From: Amycolatopsis lurida
GTDB taxonomy: Bacteria > Actinomycetota > Actinomycetes > Mycobacteriales > Pseudonocardiaceae
Assembly (NCBI RefSeq): GCF_900105055.1
Contig: NZ_FNTA01000004.1
Coordinates: forward strand, 1,798,001-1,862,000
Length of the DNA: 64,000 nt
Reading direction: 5' to 3'
Each line of letters begins with the position of its first letter. Within the stretch, counting starts at the first letter, position 1. Below, one piece after another: positions 27,738 through 34,418 of this stretch. The notes beneath the pieces are model-generated. The model was not told the DNA's origin and did not search any database. It was given only the letters and a program-made list of their open reading frames with translations. The translations under genes and the position numbers were made by a program.

Positions 27738-28538
27738 CTACGCGTTCCGCTCGGCCTGTTTCTCCAGTCGCCACGCCTCGTCGGTCTTCCCGATCCGCCA
27801 GTATCCGGAGATCGACAGCAGGTCGCGCCGCATGCCCCGGTCCTCCAGCAGATGACGCCGCAGGTCCCGGACGAACCCGGCCTCGCCGTGGACGAACGCC
27901 TGCACGACACCTTCACGCCAGTCGAGCGCGCGGACGGCGGCCGCGAGGTCGTCGCCCCGGCTCCGGTGCAACCAGGTGATCCGCGCGTCGCCCTTGGTGG
28001 TCAGCGACTGCTCTTCGGCGGCGTCCTCCACGAGGATGAACGCGTGCACGGGCACACCGGCCGGCATCGCCTCGAGGGAAGCGGCGATCGCGGGCAGGGC
28101 GCTCTCGTCCCCGGCGAGCAGATGCCAGTCGGCCTCCTCGCCCGGCGCGTACGCCCCGCCGGGTCCGGAGATGAGCAGTTCGTCGCCCGGTTTCGCGGCG
28201 GCGGCCCACGGCCCGGCGACGCCCTCGTCACCGTGGTGGACGAAGTCGAGCACCAGCTCGCCGAGGTTCGGGTCGAAGGCGCGGACGGTGTACGAGCGCA
28301 TCCGCGGCCACTGCTCGCGCGGCAGCTCTTCGCGGACGCGGGCCAGGTCGAACGGTTCGGGATAGGTGACGCCGGGCACGCGGAAGTGCACCTTGACGTA
28401 GGCGTCGGTGAATTCGTTGGGCCGGAACGAGGCGATCTCTTCGCCCCCGGCGACGATCCGGACCATATGCGGGGTGATCCGCTCGGTGCGCAGCACCCGC
28501 AGCCGGGTCGCCGACACCGCTCTCCGCGCCTCGGCCAT
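27738..28538 (-). CDS. Siderophore-interacting protein (ferric-siderophore reductase)
   Basis: 266 residues. The FAD-binding barrel has RMRSYTVRAFD (R-x-Y-[ST] motif) and the SIP domain has LLAGDESALPAIAASLE and the closing SGYWRIGKTDEAWR. The family (ViuB/YqjH type) releases iron by reducing imported ferric siderophores using NAD(P)H. A 19-bp IdeR/DtxR-like box sits 14 bp before the ATG, so expression is probably derepressed when iron is low. No siderophore synthesis or transport gene is adjacent. Confidence 0.9.
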   Translation of the reverse strand: MAEARRAVSATRLRVLRTERITPHMVRIVAGGEEIASFRPNEFTDAYVKVHFRVPGVTYPEPFDLARVREELPREQWPRMRSYTVRAFDPNLGELVLDFVHHGDEGVAGPWAAAAKPGDELLISGPGGAYAPGEEADWHLLAGDESALPAIAASLEAMPAGVPVHAFILVEDAAEEQSLTTKGDARITWLHRSRGDDLAAAVRALDWREGVVQAFVHGEAGFVRDLRRHLLEDRGMRRDLLSISGYWRIGKTDEAWRLEKQAERNA

Positions 28539-28552
28539 GCACACTTCCTTTC

Positions 28553-28571
28553 CTGGGTTAGGCGAACCTAA
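28553..28571. promoter_or_regulatory. IdeR/DtxR-type iron box
   Basis: The 19 bases match 16 of 19 positions of the IdeR consensus TTAGGTTAGGCTAACCTAA, with the central GGTTAGGC and AACCTAA intact. It lies just upstream of the siderophore-interacting protein gene and touches the stop codon of the SRPBCC gene. Confidence 0.75.
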
Positions 28572-28924
28572 CCGAGCGTACGCCTCTCGCCGTCGGGCCG
28601 GGCCAGGTCTCCCAGCATCCGATCGAACCCGTCGCCGACCTGGTCGGCGAAGCCGACGAAGAACCGGTTCGCCAGGGGAACCGCCCAGCGGCTCCAGGTG
28701 GCGACGTTGTACACCCGGTGGGTCACCCGGGCGCCGACGGGATCCTCCTCGACGGTGTACTCGCCGCGATACCACCAGCCACCCTGCTGGGCGAGGAAAC
28801 GACGCTCGGCGTCCAGCTCGAAGCCGGGGTTGTACGGCTGGGCCCGCAACGTCGCCGCGAGCCGGGTGAAGACCTCGGTTACCGGCGCCGGGACCACACC
28901 GGACACCTCGACCATGAGCTTCAC
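28568..28924 (-). CDS. SRPBCC-fold small protein
   Basis: 118 residues. The opening VEVSGVVPAPVTEVFTRLA and the central W-x-GEYTVEEDPVGARVTHRVYNV pattern fit the START/SRPBCC ligand-binding fold (polyketide cyclase-like). The GTG start overlaps the previous stop by four bases (GTGA), and an in-frame ATG three codons later is an alternative. It is coupled to the NTF2-like gene, and both face the TetR regulator, so they are probably its targets. Ligand unknown. Confidence 0.7.
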   Translation of the reverse strand: MKLMVEVSGVVPAPVTEVFTRLAATLRAQPYNPGFELDAERRFLAQQGGWWYRGEYTVEEDPVGARVTHRVYNVATWSRWAVPLANRFFVGFADQVGDGFDRMLGDLARPDGERRTLG

Positions 28925-29334
28925 GAAGCCCTCGCGGCCGGATCGCTCACCCGGGTGTTCTGGAAGGACGCGACGCGCCAGCCATCGGGCTCCTCCACGA
29001 AGACGTACGTCAGCGTCGACTCGCGGCCCGGCTCCGGCTTGTGGTCCGACAGCGACGATCCGCCGCCGGACACGACGATCGCGACGTCCGGCCGGACGAA
29101 CCGCACCTTGAACTCGCCGCCGCCCGCCACCAGTTTCGATCCCTTGAGCGGCCCCTCGAACAGCGACCGGTGCGCGCTTTCGATCACCGCCCGCCCGGGC
29201 ATGTTCATCCCGAAGAAGGTCACGTAGTCGGCGTCTTCGGTGAAGAGCGACGCATACGCGGCCGCGTCGCCGTCGTTCCACGCGTCGGCGAGTTTGCCCA
29301 GCACGGCGAGGACTTCGGCCTGTCGATCGGTCAT
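28921..29334 (-). CDS. SgcJ/NTF2-like small protein
   Basis: 137 residues. It has the SnoaL/NTF2 cone fold pattern of the SgcJ/EcaC family: AWNDGDAAAYASLFTEDADYVTFFG, then HRSLFEGPLKG and a closing W-R-V-A-S-F-Q-N-T. Members occur near monooxygenases and in polyketide clusters, but no reaction has been established for most. First gene of a leftward operon that starts 17 bp from the nearest TetR operator. Confidence 0.75.
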   Translation of the reverse strand: MTDRQAEVLAVLGKLADAWNDGDAAAYASLFTEDADYVTFFGMNMPGRAVIESAHRSLFEGPLKGSKLVAGGGEFKVRFVRPDVAIVVSGGGSSLSDHKPEPGRESTLTYVFVEEPDGWRVASFQNTRVSDPAARAS

Positions 29335-29350
29335 GATTCCTCCAGTTAGA

Positions 29351-29400
29351 CGAACACCGTTCGCTTGACGAACACCGTTCTACAGGCGAACAGTGTTCGC
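29351..29400. promoter_or_regulatory. Three evenly spaced TetR-type operators
   Basis: CGAACACCGTTCG (29351-29363), CGAACACCGTTC (29369-29380) and GCGAACAGTGTTCGC (29386-29400) are near-palindromes whose centres lie 18 bp apart. They fill the divergent gap between the TetR gene and the NTF2-like gene, so both promoters are probably repressed together. Confidence 0.7.
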
Positions 29401-29444
29401 GTCAAGTAGAGTTCCGGCGAACCCCGGACCAGGAGGCGAACGAA

Positions 29445-30119
29445 GTGAGCAGGCCCCGGCGTCGCGCCGAGAAACCCGTGCTGTCCCAGGAGCTCGTGGT
29501 GAAGACGGCACTGGACCTCCTCGCCACCGAGGGATTGGAGGCGGTGAGCATGCGGCGCGTGGCCCAGGCGCTGGAGACCGGCCCGGCGTCGCTCTATGCC
29601 CACGTGGCGAACAAGGAAGAGCTCCACGAGCTGATGGTCGACCATGTCCTCGCCTTCGGCCCGTTCCCGGAGCCCGATCCGCAGCGATGGGTCGAACAGG
29701 CGAAGGAACTGCTGCGCGACAACGTGCGCGCGCTCACGTCGGTACCGGGGATCGCCAAGATCGCGTGGGCCATCCCCGTCCCGGTCGGCGCGAACGCCCT
29801 GCAGCAGGCCGAAGCGATGCTCGCGGTGCTGCGCGCGGGCGGCCTCGACCTCAAGCGTGCCTTGTTCGCCGCGGACGCGTTATGGCTCTACGCCAAGGCT
29901 TTCGCGTACGAAGGCGCGGGCTGGCAACACGGCGACATCGACCTGGCCGAACAGGAGGAACGCGGCAAGCGGATGGTCGAGTACATGACGTCGTTCCCGC
30001 CCGGCGCCTTCCCGAACCTGCTGGCTTCGGGTGAGTACTTCACCGCGGAGACGGCTCAGGAACGCTTCGAGTTCGCGATCGATCTTTTCTTGCGTGGCTT
30101 GGCCTCCACCGCCCCGTGA
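29445..30119 (+). CDS. TetR/AcrR-family repressor (TetR_C-like domain)
   Basis: 224 residues. The N-terminal HTH is LVVKTALDLLATEGLEAVSMRRVAQALETGPASLYAHVANKEEL-like (TetR branch with an S-L-Y-x-H motif). The C-terminal domain is of the TetR_C type that binds small hydrophobic drugs. GTG start with AGGAGG ten bases upstream. Three operator-like palindromes lie in its promoter, shared with the divergent NTF2/SRPBCC operon. Confidence 0.88.
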   Translation: MSRPRRRAEKPVLSQELVVKTALDLLATEGLEAVSMRRVAQALETGPASLYAHVANKEELHELMVDHVLAFGPFPEPDPQRWVEQAKELLRDNVRALTSVPGIAKIAWAIPVPVGANALQQAEAMLAVLRAGGLDLKRALFAADALWLYAKAFAYEGAGWQHGDIDLAEQEERGKRMVEYMTSFPPGAFPNLLASGEYFTAETAQERFEFAIDLFLRGLASTAP

Positions 30120-30129
30120 ATGTCCCTGC

Positions 30130-30192
30130 GTGTCGTCCGTCTGATCACGCGTGTCGTCCATCCAGTCACGCGTGTCGTCCGTCTGATCACGC
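30130..30192 (+). repeat. Three tandem 21-bp repeats (GTGTCGTCC...CACGC)
   Basis: Units at 30130-30150, 30151-30171 and 30172-30192. Units one and three are identical; unit two differs at four positions. Each starts GTGTCGTCC and ends TCACGC, and the junctions create ACGCGT palindromes. They fill the gap between the TetR gene and the convergent FemAB-like gene. A reversed copy lies at 3858-3889. Confidence 0.8.
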
Positions 30193-30209
30193 GTGACGGT
30201 CGGGCCAGC

Positions 30210-31232
30210 TCAGAGCAGCGCGACCGCCGCCGCGTACTGCGGCACCAGCTGCGCCCCCAGCGAAGCCTTCATCTCCGACATCTTCTTCCCGAACACCACC
30301 CGCGGCCGCCCGGTCTCCACCGCCCACCGCACCGTTTCGCCGTAGAAGTGGAAGTACAGATTGGGCCGTCCGCCGAGTTCCGGTGGCAGCGCCGCCCAGT
30401 GGCGGGCGATCGGCAGCGTCGGGTGGTCGAGAAGGGTCGCGACGGCGATCGCCCGGCCCGTGGCCGTCTCGCGGTACTCGATGACGTGTACATCCGGCTG
30501 CCGCAGGAGGACGCCCACGTAGCCCACGAACGCCGGGAGCGGCACGATCGGCACGTCGTGGTGTTTGGATTCGTTGTACCGCAGCAGTTCCGCGATCTCG
30601 ACCGGATCTGCCTCGGCACCCGGCCGCACGCGAACCTCGATCGACGGGTCGGCATCGAAGGTCCGGAAGATCTTGCGCAGGTTCTGTTTGCGTTTCCTCG
30701 CCAGCGAGTTCATCCAGTCGTCCCGGCTCGAGAACGGCGAGACGTCGAGGACCGCGACGTCCTCGGTCCGGCGCACCATCTTCAGCCCGCCGCGGACACT
30801 GTCCACTCCGGACTCGCCGACCTGGCGCACCAACAGTGCGCGCAGCCCGAAGCCGAGTTCCGCGCGCATGGCCGGGACGAACGAATCCAGCAGCATGCCG
30901 ACGCCGCCGTCCTCGTCCGTGCCGTCGAACCACCAGCCCGGCATCGCCCCTGAACCGGGGGCACGGACGTCGAGCCCGCCGATGCGGCCGCGTCCCGTCG
31001 GTCGGGCGAACCGGTGCCGCCTGGTGAGTCCGGTGACCCAAGCGGAGCTGACCACGCCACGCGGTTCCCCGTCTTCGAGCAGGACCGTGACCGGCTGTTC
31101 GGTGCGCGCCGCCCACGCCTGGGTGGTGAGCACCTCCCAGCTCCAATCCGCGCGCAGGCCTGCCTTGGCCCGCAACGGCTTCCAATAGGCGGGCTCCGGA
31201 TCACGGCGGGGGTCCAGCACCTCGATCACCAT
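30210..31232 (-). CDS. FemAB/GNAT-fold (Acetyltransf_6) protein, paralogue 3
   Basis: 340 residues. The C-terminal half shows the Acetyltransf_6 pattern: basic helix LARKRKQNLRKIFRT, a VIEYRETATGRAIAVATLLD strand pair, HWAALPPEL and the closing KMSEMKASLG. It is clearly paralogous to the two genes upstream. Such proteins transfer acyl or aminoacyl groups, as FemXAB do from aminoacyl-tRNA, or act in exopolysaccharide assembly. ATG at 31232 overlaps the upstream stop; a GTG at 31229 would give a GTGA junction. Last gene of a four-gene leftward operon. Confidence 0.65.
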   Translation of the reverse strand: MVIEVLDPRRDPEPAYWKPLRAKAGLRADWSWEVLTTQAWAARTEQPVTVLLEDGEPRGVVSSAWVTGLTRRHRFARPTGRGRIGGLDVRAPGSGAMPGWWFDGTDEDGGVGMLLDSFVPAMRAELGFGLRALLVRQVGESGVDSVRGGLKMVRRTEDVAVLDVSPFSSRDDWMNSLARKRKQNLRKIFRTFDADPSIEVRVRPGAEADPVEIAELLRYNESKHHDVPIVPLPAFVGYVGVLLRQPDVHVIEYRETATGRAIAVATLLDHPTLPIARHWAALPPELGGRPNLYFHFYGETVRWAVETGRPRVVFGKKMSEMKASLGAQLVPQYAAAVALL

Positions 31233-32269
31233 CGCGTCACCGGTCTCGGCACGATGACCCCGAGCAGCGGGACCGGCTGGAAACCGAGGGTCGCCTTGAG
31301 GTCGGTCAGCCCCCGCCCCATCGACAGGGACTTCCGGTTGCCTTCGATCATGTAGCGCACATTCCGGACGACAGCCTCGAAGTAAAGATGCTTCGGCCGT
31401 CCCTCTTCGGGGGCCAGCGCGGCCCAGTGCTGGTGCAGCGGCGCGACGGGATGGTCGAGCACGTTGGTGAACGCCAGCAGCCTGCCGTCGCCGTCGTGGT
31501 AGGTCGAGGTGATCACGTCGGGTCTGCGCACGAGTTCGCCGAGGTATTCGGCGGTGACCGGACCGCGCCGGTCGAACTTCACCGGTCCCATCCGCGCACG
31601 GTGCTCCCGCAGCAGGGTCGCCAGTTCCCGGGCGTCGAGGTCGGTGCGGGCGGCCTGGGTGCGGATGATCACGTCCGGGTCGGCGGCGATCTTCTTCGAC
31701 TGGCTGCGCAGGCTCAGCCGCCTGCTCCGGCGCAGGGACGCCAGCCACCCGTCGACGTCGACGAACCTGTTCTCCAGTACCGACGTCGGCATCGTGTCGC
31801 GCACGGGCCTGCCCCGTCCGGCCAGCATGCCGAGCGATTCCGGCTCGACGGTCCGGTAAAGGACGCCGAGACAACCGGGTCCGGTGTAGCGGCAGACGGC
31901 GCGCTCGAACCGGCGCATGATCTCCCTCCGGTCGGCGGCGTCGACACCGTCCGCGAACAGCCACGGCGGATATCCGGAAAGCCACGCGTGCTGCACCTCG
32001 ACCCAGCGCGGTCCGAGCCGCGCCACGCCGCGCACCGCACCGGGACGGTCCGGGGAGACCGGGGCGCACAGCATCGCCAGCACCGCGGCGACGATCTCGC
32101 CTCCAGCACTGATCACGGTGAGCACGGTGGGGCTGCGGGAAAAGCGCGACTCCACCCGCAGCAACCCGTAGTCCCAGGGAACCGGGGCCTGCTGGGCGAC
32201 GAGGAATCCCGCCCAGCCGTCGGGTTCCGGATCGGTCCGCGGGTCGAGCACCCGCACGTCCCAGGTCAT
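31226..32269 (-). CDS. FemAB/GNAT-fold (Acetyltransf_6) protein, paralogue 2
   Basis: 347 residues. It shares the family features: N-terminal VRVLDPRTDPEPDGW, the Arg-rich helix LRRSRRLSLRSQSKK, GRLLAFTNVLDHP, the LHQHWAAL motif and closing DLKATLGFQPVPL. ATG at 32269 overlaps the preceding stop as ATGA. The strongest resemblance in the window is to paralogues 1 and 3, so the three arose by tandem duplication. The acceptor and donor are unknown; aminoacyl transfer is a working guess. Confidence 0.65.
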   Translation of the reverse strand: MTWDVRVLDPRTDPEPDGWAGFLVAQQAPVPWDYGLLRVESRFSRSPTVLTVISAGGEIVAAVLAMLCAPVSPDRPGAVRGVARLGPRWVEVQHAWLSGYPPWLFADGVDAADRREIMRRFERAVCRYTGPGCLGVLYRTVEPESLGMLAGRGRPVRDTMPTSVLENRFVDVDGWLASLRRSRRLSLRSQSKKIAADPDVIIRTQAARTDLDARELATLLREHRARMGPVKFDRRGPVTAEYLGELVRRPDVITSTYHDGDGRLLAFTNVLDHPVAPLHQHWAALAPEEGRPKHLYFEAVVRNVRYMIEGNRKSLSMGRGLTDLKATLGFQPVPLLGVIVPRPVTRW

Positions 32270-33369
32270 CGGCCCAGCACCGGTCTCGGCACGGCGACCG
32301 ACACCAGGGACCTGGTGCCGAAGCCGAGCGGCGTCTTGTTCTCGAGCATCGCCCGGCCGGCGGTCAGTTCGGGGCGCCGGTGCGTGATCATGTGCTCCAC
32401 TCCCCTGGCGTAGAAGTCGACATAGAGCCCTTTCCGTCCGCCGGCCACGCTCGGCAGCGCGGCCCACTGGTGCAGCGCGCAGCCGTCTTCGGCGTCGAAC
32501 ACCGTGCCGAATCCCAGCAACCGCCCGGATCCGTCACGGTAGGTACGGGTGACGACGTCCGGACGGCGGACGAGTGCGTCCAGATAGGACGGTGCGATCG
32601 GGCTGCGCGTGTCCATGTGCAGCCCGCCGAACCGCGACCGCTGCCCCCCGGCCCAGGCGCGGTCGTCCTGCCTGGACCGGTGGGCGTTGAGCATCACGGC
32701 CAGTTCGTGGCAGTCCAGATCCCGGCGGGAAGGCGCCGCCTCGGTACGCAGCTCCCCGTCTTCACGCAGGTCGCGCAGGGTCTTCCGGATCCCGTCGCCG
32801 AGCGACCGTTCCCATTCGTCCACAGTGCAGTACTCGTTGACCAGCACGGCGGCCGGGTCGATCTCGCGGGACATCCGGCCGCGGCCGTCCAGCGCCGGGA
32901 GGAGCTCCGGGTTCATCGCGCGGTAGATCACGCCCAGCAGGCCGGGACCGAGGTGGGCGCACAGCGCGCGCTCGAACCGGCGGACCACTTCCCGCCGTTC
33001 GGTCTCGTCCAGCCGCTCGTCGAGCACTCCGGCGGGATACCCGCTGAGCTGCCAGAGGTAGGCCTCCGCCCAGCGCGGGCGGAACCGTCCACCGAGGACG
33101 GACAGCGGCGCGAAGTCACCCGCCCGCCAGCTCCGGCACACCATCACGGTGAACGCGCCGACGATCGTCCGGTTCCGGCGGAGCACCGCGAGCACCGCGG
33201 GGTTCTTCGCCATCCAGGCTTCCCGGCGCAAGACGTCGAACTCCCACACCGGCCACAACCGCGCCCGCCGCAGGAAACCACCCCAGCCCTCGGGTTCGGC
33301 CGCGCTCCGCGGATCGAGCACCTCGACCTCGAACGCGGTGCTCCGGGCCGCCACCTTCATCGTCGCCAT
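32266..33369 (-). CDS. FemAB/GNAT-fold (Acetyltransf_6) protein, paralogue 1
   Basis: 367 residues, the longest of the three. It has the same layout: EVEVLDPRSAAEPEGW, a basic helix IRKTLRDLRED, GRLLGFGTVFD, a shortened LHQWAALPS motif and NKTPLGFGTRSL at the end. The motif drift relative to paralogues 2 and 3 suggests a different substrate. ATG at 33369 (a GTG one codon earlier is equally possible) overlaps the stop of the PaaK-like gene. No signal peptide; one weakly hydrophobic stretch near residue 60. Confidence 0.62.
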   Translation of the reverse strand: MATMKVAARSTAFEVEVLDPRSAAEPEGWGGFLRRARLWPVWEFDVLRREAWMAKNPAVLAVLRRNRTIVGAFTVMVCRSWRAGDFAPLSVLGGRFRPRWAEAYLWQLSGYPAGVLDERLDETERREVVRRFERALCAHLGPGLLGVIYRAMNPELLPALDGRGRMSREIDPAAVLVNEYCTVDEWERSLGDGIRKTLRDLREDGELRTEAAPSRRDLDCHELAVMLNAHRSRQDDRAWAGGQRSRFGGLHMDTRSPIAPSYLDALVRRPDVVTRTYRDGSGRLLGFGTVFDAEDGCALHQWAALPSVAGGRKGLYVDFYARGVEHMITHRRPELTAGRAMLENKTPLGFGTRSLVSVAVPRPVLGR

Positions 33370-34145
33370 CACGTGAGCACGACCGGTGTCCCGTGTCGCG
33401 GGCACGACGCGATCTCACCACGGACGCCGCCCGCCGGGAGCACGTCCACGAACCGCGGGGAGTCCTGCCGCAGCAGCGTGAACGCGAGACCGCCCGTCGT
33501 CGGGCGCGCGTAGACGCGAGGCCAGTCGAGATGCCACCGGCCGCAATCCTCGATCGCGCCAAGGTAACCCAGTGCCGGATCGTGGAGCACCCCGTACGGA
33601 CCGGAGTCCATTGTGTCCAGTTCTCGTCGCGGTACGGATTCGACCCGATACGCACGGTCTTCGGGCAGCGCCGCCGCGAAGACGGTGAGCTGTTTGTCGT
33701 CGCCGATCGCGAGCACGCGACGACCGCGGCGGAGCTCGGCCGACACTTCCGCCAGCGCACTCGACGCCGGCACGTCGGGATCCACCACGCAGCAACGAAC
33801 CCCGCGCGGCAGGTCCACCGGAGCCCGCACCTCGTCCCCGCCGAGCACGACGACCAGTGCGTCCCCGGTCACCGAACGTGCCTTGCGCAGCACCGGCCCC
33901 AGCCCACGGCTCGACTCGATTCGTTGTGAGCCACCGGCGAGCGGCACGAGGTCGACGATCTTGTGCACCGCCTCGGCCAGCGGCACCGCGCCACCGTCCG
34001 TCCCGGTGCGACCCGGCACCAGCACGGGATCCGTTCTGCCGTCCAGTGCCCAGCGCTCCCGGTAGAACGGCACCGTCGCGAAGGCCGACCGCACGGACCG
34101 CCGGTAGGCGGCACGCCAGGCAGCACTCACCCCCACTGTCCACAT
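33369..34145 (-). CDS. Short PaaK/CapK-like protein
   Basis: 258 residues. The N-terminal S-A-F-A-T-V-P-F-Y-R-E-R-W stretch matches the start of phenylacetate-CoA ligase/CapK proteins, and the C-terminal DPALGYLGAIEDCGRWHLDW block is also of that kind. It is far shorter than PaaK (about 430) and lacks the ATP-binding signatures of ANL enzymes, so it may be degenerate or a distinct subfamily. The start is uncertain: the ATG at 34145 has no ribosome site, and a GTG at 34130 overlaps the stop of a 12-codon ORF (34127-34165) as GTGA. First gene of the leftward operon. Confidence 0.45.
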   Translation of the reverse strand: MWTVGVSAAWRAAYRRSVRSAFATVPFYRERWALDGRTDPVLVPGRTGTDGGAVPLAEAVHKIVDLVPLAGGSQRIESSRGLGPVLRKARSVTGDALVVVLGGDEVRAPVDLPRGVRCCVVDPDVPASSALAEVSAELRRGRRVLAIGDDKQLTVFAAALPEDRAYRVESVPRRELDTMDSGPYGVLHDPALGYLGAIEDCGRWHLDWPRVYARPTTGGLAFTLLRQDSPRFVDVLPAGGVRGEIASCPRHGTPVVLT

Positions 34146-34346
34146 GGCGCGCAAGCTTGCGTCATCGACGCCGGTTTGGGAATACCCCGCGCCAGGTTCA
34201 CCCGGTTTCCGCCCGACTTCCCATCTTTTCGACTGAGCTGAAAGGACGAACTTTCGGTATGTGCTGGCGGGAACAAAGCGAGTCTGCCTATAACACGGGA
34301 ACTTTCGAGCCGGCACGACCTGCCGGTGCCTGGGGCAAGGGGACTC
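34146..34346. promoter_or_regulatory. Divergent promoter region of the novel cluster
   Basis: This is the only gap between the two operons and is AT-richer than its surroundings. GAACTTTCG occurs twice in direct orientation (34248-34256 and 34299-34307), 51 bp apart, and TATAAC at 34289-34294 is a possible -10 for the rightward operon. No regulator gene is in the cluster. Confidence 0.4.
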
Positions 34347-34418
34347 ATGAACCGTGAAATCACGACGAGTGACGCTACGAACACGATAGCGCGCTCACCG
34401 CAGGGATTCGACAGATGA
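34347..34418 (+). CDS. 23-codon leader ORF coupled to the GT2/ATP-grasp gene
   Basis: The ORF has AAGGGGA four bases before its ATG, reads 23 codons (MNREITTSDATN...) and its TGA overlaps the next gene's ATG as ATGA. It is too short for most gene finders. Codon use is unlike the neighbours (ATA, AGA, AGT, TCA and GCT codons), as in regulatory leaders rather than structural genes. It may couple or attenuate translation of the operon. No known leader family is recognised. Confidence 0.45.
   Translation: MNREITTSDATNTIARSPQGFDR

Noticed and set aside
27738..29334. Siderophore biosynthesis cluster
   Set aside because: Only a ferric-siderophore reductase and an iron box are present; no synthetase or transporter genes accompany them.
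30130..30192. CRISPR array
   Set aside because: The 21-bp units abut one another with no spacers and no cas genes are present.
30210..32069. A 619-codon fusion of two FemAB-like proteins
   Set aside because: The upstream part is out of frame with paralogue 2; the genuine genes overlap by a few bases.
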